The notes beneath the pieces were generated by a model. It was not told the DNA's origin, searched no databases, and saw nothing but the letters and a program-made list of their open reading frames with translations. A program made the position numbers and the translations under genes. Source: Micromussa lordhowensis (lineage: Eukaryota > Cnidaria > Anthozoa > Scleractinia > Lobophylliidae). From it: DNA of 64,000 nucleotides. This document shows positions 57,480 through 64,000 of this stretch, piece by piece. The DNA is taken from NCBI GenBank assembly GCA_964020085.1, contig OZ026606.1, positions 4,782,423-4,846,422 of the forward strand, in the 5' to 3' direction. Numbering within the stretch: the first letter of the stretch is position 1; every line of letters starts with the position of its first letter.

Positions 57480-58340
57480 ACGGTACCATAGTTACTGGCT
57501 CAAACAATACAAGCTCTCCAGCGACAGGAAATGTTTGGTATACTTCAAGTCCTAAACATAGGGAATGAATACTGTTGCTTCATTTCATAATTATTTTGTT
57601 TTTGACATCTCAGACATCCTTATTTAGAGAACAAGTTGGAAGGTTTTTTGGGCCAGATAATTTGCATTTTTTATAATAGAGCAAGATCTCAATGCTCATT
57701 ATGTATAAAGTTACTCATTACTGTCATAATTAATGAAGCGAAGCCATTTTGCAAAACGCCCCCTGGTTCTACCACTAAATCTGTTCGAAATGGGTCATTA
57801 GAGATGGAATATTCTGACGTTTGGAACGATCTCTCGTTCCACTGCAATGCCCTCGGTGTTAAAGATAGTTTTTTTCTGTCAAAGGTAAATGTTTGCTATC
57901 TTTAATGAAAGAAAAGCTCGTCTCTTACAGCAAGAATGCGTCTTCAGAAAGAACCGACAGTATATTATGGCTGTGTTCCTTTGGAACGATCTGGCTGAGT
58001 GTGATTCTTTTCCAGAGCGACCCAAAGGAATGCACTTAGCGACTGGAGAATTTTTTCCTCGGTCATTATCGATTTAATTTTATGCCACATGCTAATGCGC
58101 TTCGTTTGAAAACGCCCCCTTTTTGGTGCAATTTCGCCTATCATTCACACTACAACGAGAAAACCGCTCATCTGCATCAACTGAAATGCTGTCCAGACTT
58201 GAGGTTAGAATATTGTGAAATGTACTCCAAGTAAGCGAAATGCTACATTGCAGCTCCTGTTTGAAAACGTGACCTTCAGATGTCATTATTTTCGTCGGCT
58301 GGACACAATATGACGACATACAAAAATACCGTAACAGAAA
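57480..58340. other. No recognised gene upstream of TPPP
   Basis: Several 60-90-codon frames exist on both strands, some with words repeated in the region (TTTGGAACGATCT at 57820 and 57979, AACGCCCCCT at 57756 and 58111). I cannot assign a function. The direct repeats suggest an old repeat, and the segment nearest 57330-57500 is probably the TPPP leader and promoter. Confidence 0.4.
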
Positions 58341-58424
58341 TCGGCTAGGGGTTTTACAAGGTAATATTTGGTTTTATCAACTGGGTTGATAATGTGAATT
58401 GACCACTGTAAAGAGATTCGAAAG

Positions 58425-58455
58425 CTGACGTTTCGAGCGTTAGCCCTTCGTCAGG
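58425..58455 (-). ncRNA. Hammerhead-like core of Penelope relic
   Basis: The minus strand reads CTGACGA, then stem II GGGC-TAAC-GCTC, then GAAAC and GTC. All conserved hammerhead core boxes (CUGANGA, GAAA, GUC before the cleavage site) are present in order and spacing. No proper stem III is visible. Small hammerhead variants lacking a normal stem III, which act as dimers, are known in Penelope-like elements. It lies about 60-100 bp past the end of the Penelope frame. Confidence 0.55.
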
Positions 58456-58507
58456 CGAGCCGAGAAATTGTGCGTTTTGTGTGTGGTTTATACACAGAAA
58501 GATGGAG

Positions 58508-58828
58508 CTACGCTATTGGTTGGTGCATGGTAACGTGAAAAACAACAGAATAAATTAGTTCAGTTGATACCATTAGGATCACTAAAGAAAGAGTGCCGAT
58601 TTCAAAAGTAAATTGTTCTAGAGTTTTGCGGCTTTCCGTGCTTCCTGGATGTAGGGAGAGGCCGCAGACTGCCATATGTTGCTTAGAATGATTAGGGAGA
58701 TTAAAGTGTCTCGCGACCAGTTTAGATGCGTTTTTGTCGTCTTTCTCTACGTCACGAAGGTGTACTCGGAATCGGTCACCTAGTCGTCTCCCTGTTTCGC
58801 CGATTATAACTTTTTGCAAAGAGTGCAA
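58508..58828 (-). pseudogene. Penelope-like element GIY-YIG endonuclease relic
   Basis: The frame encodes IGETGRRLGDRFRVHLRDVE, then VARHFNLPNHSKQHM and GSTESRKTLEQ. This is the GIY-YIG-type endonuclease domain of Penelope-like retroelements: I-G-E-T-x-R-x-L-x-x-R at the active site, then H-F-N. The upstream GIY half and the reverse transcriptase are missing. A frameshift near 58600 scrambles the C-terminal end. Confidence 0.75.
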
Positions 58829-59439
58829 GTTATGCAGTAGATTTGTTTATTTTTATCGCAGCATCCAAAACAAACATGGCATCTTGTGTCCTGGTGTCCT
58901 GTGCCTAGTACAAGTTCGTTTAAAAAGTTTCTGCGCGCCACTTATTTTACTTTACTGGACACTGATGATAATATTGACATGCCCTGCACATGGTTCCTCT
59001 CACGTAACTGCCCTTGCCACCGTTCTTAAATTTTAGATTTCTTCAGTTTTGTTTTTAATTAGATTTTAGGGTTGCGCCACGCATGGGATGATTTTTCCCG
59101 TTCGCGCAATCCCCTTGGTCCTGTATTAATTCTTATTGATTTACTATTTGTAGATATTTACATTTTGCTTATGAGACCAATAAAGTTGATAAAGAAAGTT
59201 GATAAAGAAAGTCTCCCCGATTGTTTTTTTAGGGGAGGGGGCGGCTGTAGACAGGCTACGCGCTACGGAACACTGTGGACAAATTTAAAATGGACTTTCT
59301 CGTCTACGGTATGGAAATATCGCTAGTTCAACCGAATAGATCGCTTATTAAATAAGCAGTCTCTTCTCGAATAATTGTTTTGGTGTTATTTATATATACG
59401 TTTCAGGTGACTTAGGCGTTCCGACAGATGGACAACAAC

Positions 59440-59876
59440 ACGCATTTGGATAGCACAAATGTACTGTTGGAGAAAGCTTATATCCAATTCACAATTTTTC
59501 AGATGAACGCAATCTTAATGGCGTTCACTTATTTGTAATTAAGTGAAGCTTGCTGCCTTAGCACTTTCCGTTCGGAACCGCTGGTGATTTCTTTCCTGCG
59601 AGCGCAATACTGGCTTACCCTTGCAAAGAACTCGAGACTCAGTTTACACTCAGTGTACCATTCTCACCCTCTCTTGAACATCTCCAATGGTTTGGTAAAG
59701 CCCCAGTTTGACCACTGCAGCTTAGTATGGGATTGCTGCAGTACAAGTCTCGCCGAAAAACTTCAGAAGCTGCAGAACCGTGCGGCTCGTATATTGTTGT
59801 CCGCGCCCTATGACTCTAGTGCCACAGACCTCTTCCGTAGACTTCATTGGAAAAATCTGAGTCCTCCGTTTAATTA
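59440..59876 (+). pseudogene. CR1/L2-type LINE reverse transcriptase relic
   Basis: The plus strand encodes ISNGLVKPQFDHCSLVWD followed by KLQKLQNRAARILL. This is the thumb/connection segment after the catalytic domain in CR1/L2-like LINE proteins (P-x-F-D-Y-C-x-x-V-W...L-Q-x-x-Q-N-R-A-x-R). Frames before 59584 are broken by stops. Only about 100 codons remain readable. Confidence 0.7.
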
Positions 59877-59967
59877 ACTTAGATGATAACGTGTCGGAAA
59901 AGCTGAGCGCGTTGTTTTTATTTGTCACTGACATTCACATACACCTGCAGCCACCTCTTGTAAACGC

Positions 59968-60931
59968 GTTAAGGCGGGGGCAAACATGAATAGGCGTGAA
60001 ATTTGAAGTGAAATTGTTAAAACCAAAATATGGTGAAAAAAGATCAATTGTGTGCGATTGCACTCAGAAAGAGAAAATCAATTTTGAAGGTTTCACTCAA
60101 AATGGTGCTATTGACGCCAACACTTCCTGCTCTTTTACAAAACAAAATTTGACTGTCAAACAGGCATATCGTGCAAGTTTATGTTTGGTTCTGTGCAATG
60201 AACCTACGTTTTGACAGTTAATTCTTGTTTAACAGGCTTTATTGGAAATAACCTTATTTTAAACCACACTCAGTGGACAAATCATCTCATGTCACGTGAC
60301 AGGCGTTAAAATGTTACGATTTTTTTGGTTTATTGCATCACGACACTATTGGTCTTTGATTAATTAGCCCAAGTTTCAGAAATGTTGGCGTGAAGTCAGT
60401 CGGTGCAAAAGTAGACATTTGAGAAAAATGCACTTTAAGTTTCTTACACGAAGAATTAATCATTTAACAAGCCACAAATAGAGGAGGGGGGTTCAGATTG
60501 GATCTCGGGGGAGAGGGTGTAATGGTTGTTCTATTTTGTAAAAAGGTACTGCAGTTGTAGGAAATATTCGTTTTCATAAGGGAAATGAATGAGCCTGTGA
60601 TGGCAATTCGAGGCAAAGCTTTTCACAAGTAGTTATATCAATCGAGTTGCACATGTCTTTGAAGCTTTTTCTACATAGTTTCGTTCATATATGTTAAAAC
60701 TAATCTGTATTTTTGGTCACGGTCTTATAGTAAACAACCGTTGCTATGGCCGTTGCTACGTAAAAAAATATACCTCTGTGTACTTTCCTTAAATTTCACA
60801 CTCATCTAGAGGAAAATTCGGCAAGATGGTTTGAAAGTGTTTTTGACAAGTGTTCAAGGGTCTTAAATCTTCTATTTTCAAAAAATTGAATTTTTCATGA
60901 GCATCGCCGTATTTTAGGGTATCATACCAAC
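59968..60931. other. Possible TTAA-element terminus, otherwise nothing
   Basis: TTAAGGCGGGGGCAAAC at about 59971 resembles the end of the satellite MITE, but no matching second end is found. The rest is AT-rich without recognisable features. Confidence 0.35.
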
Positions 60932-61347
60932 TTAAGGCGGGGGTCCACCTGAAAGCCGTATTTTGGCTTGGTATTATGTTCTTAATGCAAATATCTCGTT
61001 TACGTTTCAAGCAATCAAGAATCTGTTCACTCATTACACACATCTATGTTTTGCGCCGTTTTGTAAATTTTTTGGTGATTTTTAGGTTTATTTGGAGACA
61101 GATAGTTTTTCTCAAAGGATTAGTAAAATTTATGGAAATAGGAAATTTTGAAGATTTGGTGTTGTTTTAAAATTAGAGTTTGAAGTTAAAAATTGATAGA
61201 TACACACCAAACAGTTACCTAACAACCCGAGTGCCATTGTGGGGTCGGGCAACTGTCTGGTGGTGTTCCATAACCTTTTCTCCCCCTTTCAATCTCTCTT
61301 TAAACTTCCTCAAATTTCACTTTAATTCAGGTAAACCCCCACCTTAA
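60932..61347. mobile_element. Solo copy of the satellite MITE, inverted
   Basis: The same 416 bp as the MITE in the 914-bp array but in opposite orientation and with several base differences (for example AGTTACC where the array has the complement of AGTTGCC). TTAA at both ends. The 498-bp satellite spacer is absent on both sides. Confidence 0.9.
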
Positions 61348-61694
61348 GATGGGTTGGAAACACTACCAGACAGTTGACCCCCGCAATAGAGAGCCCCAGG
61401 TTGGTAGGGGACTGTTTGGTATCTGTCTGCTAATTCTTCACTTCAAATTTCAATTTTCCAAATCCATCAAATCTTCAACATTTCATATTTTCCTCAATTT
61501 AACCTATCCTTTGCGAAAAAATATCTCTTTCCCAAAATGCCCAAAAATCACTCAAAAATTTACACAAAACCGCCAAACAGTGGTTAATGAGATAAGCAGA
61601 GAGATTTAGTGTCGCTTGAAACGTGACCGAGATATTGGCAGAAAGGCCGTGTTAAGCGACCTCAAAACAGCCTTCACGTGCACCCCTTCTTTAA
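61344..61694. mobile_element. Diverged relative of the satellite MITE
   Basis: Starts at the TTAA shared with the previous element and ends at another TTAA. It follows the array MITE collinearly in plus orientation (ACTACCAGACAGTTG, GGGGACTGTTTGGTAT, GCTTGAAACGTGACCGAGAT), with 25-30 percent visible divergence and small deletions. The two elements thus lie tail to tail on one TTAA. Confidence 0.75.
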
Positions 61695-62362
61695 CTCAAA
61701 AAACAAATATCGTTATTGGTGATATAAGGCGGGAGTTTTAATCCCGGGGGAGGGATTCCATTTAGAAAGGACATGGGTGCTCGTCGGAAATTTTGAAAAG
61801 AATCCCTACGAGGTGTACCAAGATCTTGTTTTGTTGGCGTGTTATTTTTCACCCTAAGAGGTAACAATTCTGAAACAGCGCATTAACTAACCTGTTCGTG
61901 GTAAAGAAAGTAAGAAAGGAAAAAGGGAAGAAGAGCCTGCCCGCTTAGCAGGAATTTCCATTTTTCCTTTCTTACCTTCTTTACTGCGAAAGCCTACTCG
62001 CAGGCTACCTGTAAGCGAAACAATCAGTTGATTGCCAGTTGGTATCTCCTGCCATATTCCTTTTCTGGCTCAAAACCATAAAAGGTATCGTGAAAGCTCC
62101 CGCCTTTTGGAAAGAAAACGCTTTTAAATCCCTAACCCGTCCTTTTTTATATGGGAGACCCGCGTCCCGTACACGACGTGGAATACCAACTGGATGTTGT
62201 GTCTCTACTTTGTTAGAAGACTATCCTACCAAAATCATTAAGTTCTACATGTAAGTAAGTACTGTTTATTTGCATGGTTATTATTACTGCGCTTTTCAAT
62301 ATAACACGCGGACTCTAAAATTCAAAGCTCAACCGACAAATGCGTTTTTCGCTACCATCAGT

Positions 62363-62482
62363 CAAATGTTCGGCGGCTCCTCCCAGCTTCCGATTATGTT
62401 GTCTGAACTGTGCTCAACGATTTGATTTGATTGCCGCGCGCTCGGCAGTAGTCTGAAGCTGGGAGGAGCTGCCGAACATTTG
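62363..62482. repeat. Inverted repeat upstream of NAPG exon 1
   Basis: CAAATGTTCGGCGGCTCCTC at 62363 is complementary, with one mismatch, to the arm ending at 62482. It ends about 100 bp before the start codon and could be a promoter-proximal MITE or hairpin. Confidence 0.65.
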
Positions 62483-62579
62483 ATTGACGGTTGCGCGTGC
62501 ATACAGGACACGCGCGCGTTTGTAAATTCTGAGACCGCGTTACAACTAATTGTCCTGCGGTTTTCCAGTATAATTTAAA

Positions 62580-62644
62580 ATGGCGGCCTTGCAGGAAAAA
62601 AAGTTGCAAGAAGGACTACAGCTCTTGAAAGAGGCCGAAAAATT
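62580..62644 (+). CDS. First coding exon, probable gamma-SNAP
   Basis: ATG at 62580 opens 21 codons that include KKLQEGLQLLKEAEK and end in phase 2 at a GTAAGT donor (62645). The amphipathic start with E-G-L-x-x-L-x-x-A-E-K resembles the N-terminus of gamma-SNAP (NAPG), an adaptor that brings NSF to SNARE complexes for disassembly; alpha-SNAP fits less well. With only 21 residues the match is weak, and the following exons are beyond the window or not recognised at 62645-64000. It sits in an upstream-to-gene layout, with ATGGCGGCC as a plausible initiation context. Confidence 0.45.
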
Positions 62645-63250
62645 GTAAGTATTTCTTTATTTTCTGGTCTTTTAATTCTTAAAATACTAGCACTTTAAAT
62701 TATCATTCTTATATTATCGAAGTATCCTGTGTGAGCTTCACAGCTTCAAATAGAATGCGCTAAGTGAACTTTTTAGTCCTAAATTAAAGCTTGTGTTTTT
62801 TTCTTTTAAATCTCAGCTCTGATATAACGGATATATCAGCGTGAGGACGTTCTTTCTTTGTATACGCTTTTTAAAATGTTTAGTATGCAAAAAGATGATT
62901 TCCGGTCCGTACATGCGCAGTCTCAGAACCCAAATGTCTCACTCGATGGATGGGAATCGATGATATTCGTTACGAATCACATTCCTTATCTTTGAGGCCT
63001 TTCAAATTCTCTTCCAATAGCTTCATTGATTTTTACAGCTGCGGAGTTGTTTCACTTCCAAATTTCAATTTCTCTTCCAATTTACTTCATGTAAGGGGCT
63101 GCGAAATTTTGTGATGTCTTACATGAAACAAAACAAACTCTCAGTACAGCGCAGTACAGACTGGAAATTATCTTAAAGTGAGCTCAGCATATCTGTCAAA
63201 AAGAGACGTAAACATCCCTCCCCCTGGGCACACCCAGGACATTTGACAAT

Positions 63251-63404
63251 AGCCCAATTTCGATATATTAAAATTCAGCCTAAAACAATAGACCTCAGCA
63301 CGAGGCTCGTGGGAATAACTACAGAGTTTGTGGGGTTTATTCCCACGAGCCTCGTGCTGAGGTCTATTGTTTTAGGCTGAATTTTAATATATCGAAATGG
63401 GGCT
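63251..63404. mobile_element. ~154-bp near-perfect palindrome
   Basis: Left arm TTCGATATATTAAAATTCAG through CACGAGGCTCGTGGGAATAA, and right arm its complement, with a loop of about 20 bp. The arms differ at very few positions. Inner palindrome CACGAGGCTCGTG. MITE-like, in the first NAPG intron. Confidence 0.75.
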
Positions 63405-63757
63405 ATTTCTTGCATCCCAGGAGGTAGGAATGTGATGTGATGGGAGGGATAGGGGAAATTTGCCTTAAAAATATAGAAGTGATCACGAGACAAAGAAAGA
63501 CTTCAAAAGCTTTGTTCTGTGTTTGAGGGTAATTAGAAAGTTATGCGTGCAAAGATTTACCTATGAAAACAATACTTGAAACAAAGTGGAAATTTAAAGT
63601 GGGTTTTTTAAGGATGAAGTTTTTCTTTTCCATTACGCATTTCTGCCGTGTATTATCTGGGATAGTGGCATTTTATTGCCTAATGTGATCCAACCATAAA
63701 ATTCAAAATAGGGAGTTTAAGTAAACCACAACGAGAACAGCAGTAGAAATGCAGCTA

Positions 63758-63985
63758 AGCAAAAGATTTAATTGGCAGAAAAATGGTTGTGCACATGTGT
63801 TATTAAGCATGTAATGACTGGCCCCAAGGGAAACAGTGAGTTTTGTTTCCTGGTGAACCTGAATGTTTCCGAGGAATGTCGAGGGGAAAATTGAGGTCTA
63901 GGGGCAACAAAACTCACTCACCATGGAGTCAGTCATTAAATGTTTTGCAATACCTCCCAACTCAAAAATACAAAAAAAAAACATG
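63758..63985. repeat. Dispersed repeat, copy 2
   Basis: Shares CCAAGGGAAACAGTGAGTT and ACCTCCCAACTCAAAAATA with 14860-15042. This copy also holds an internal inverted segment: the complement of AGTGAGTTTTGTTTCC-like sequence recurs at about 63906-63922. Confidence 0.6.
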
Positions 63986-64000
63986 AAAAATAATTTGCTT

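Noticed and set aside
57636..58077. Frames upstream of TPPP as a divergent neighbour gene
   Set aside because: Shared direct words suggest repeat DNA, the frames are short, and no domain is recognisable.

Overview
This window is eukaryotic and most likely comes from an anthozoan cnidarian such as a stony coral or close relative. Its genes are split by GT-AG introns, there are no operons, and two genes are clear orthologues of animal centrosome and microtubule genes. The repeats (Penelope-like elements, CR1/L2-type LINE ends, Harbinger, hAT, TTAA-flanked MITEs, a tRNA-derived element) resemble those usual in cnidarian genomes. Species is not assigned.

Host genes. (1) A complete CEP72 homologue on the + strand, 16 coding exons from 29156 to 53956. 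(2) A complete three-exon TPPP/p25-alpha gene on the - strand, 55556-57327. (3) The first coding exon of a probable gamma-SNAP (NAPG) gene on the + strand, 62580-62644, running off the right edge. CEP72 and TPPP lie tail to tail, the same arrangement as at human 5p15.33. CEP72 binds centriolar satellites and centrosomes; TPPP binds and bundles microtubules.

Layout. 1-10.5 kb: retroelement relics (two families), a decayed Harbinger element, and a ~57-bp minisatellite split by a short hAT element carrying a BED finger. 10.5-17.8 kb: nested inverted-repeat elements, including one insertion whose empty site is also in the window, then a giant palindrome built of a 21/22-bp minisatellite and a 40-bp minisatellite. 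17.8-25.5 kb: a 914-bp satellite made of nine MITEs alternating with eight identical spacers. 25.5-29.1 kb: gene-poor DNA leading to the CEP72 5' end. 29.2-54 kb: CEP72, whose introns hold a 6.5-kb two-gene DNA transposon, a palindromic tRNA-derived insertion, a Penelope relic, four copies of a TCGA-rich repeat family and several MITEs. 55-57.5 kb: TPPP. 57.5-62.3 kb: a second Penelope relic with a hammerhead-like motif, a LINE relic and single-copy relatives of the satellite MITE. 62.3-64 kb: NAPG exon 1 and two inverted repeats.

Exon boundaries were placed by eye from splice signals, reading frame and family resemblance. No transcript or database comparison was possible.
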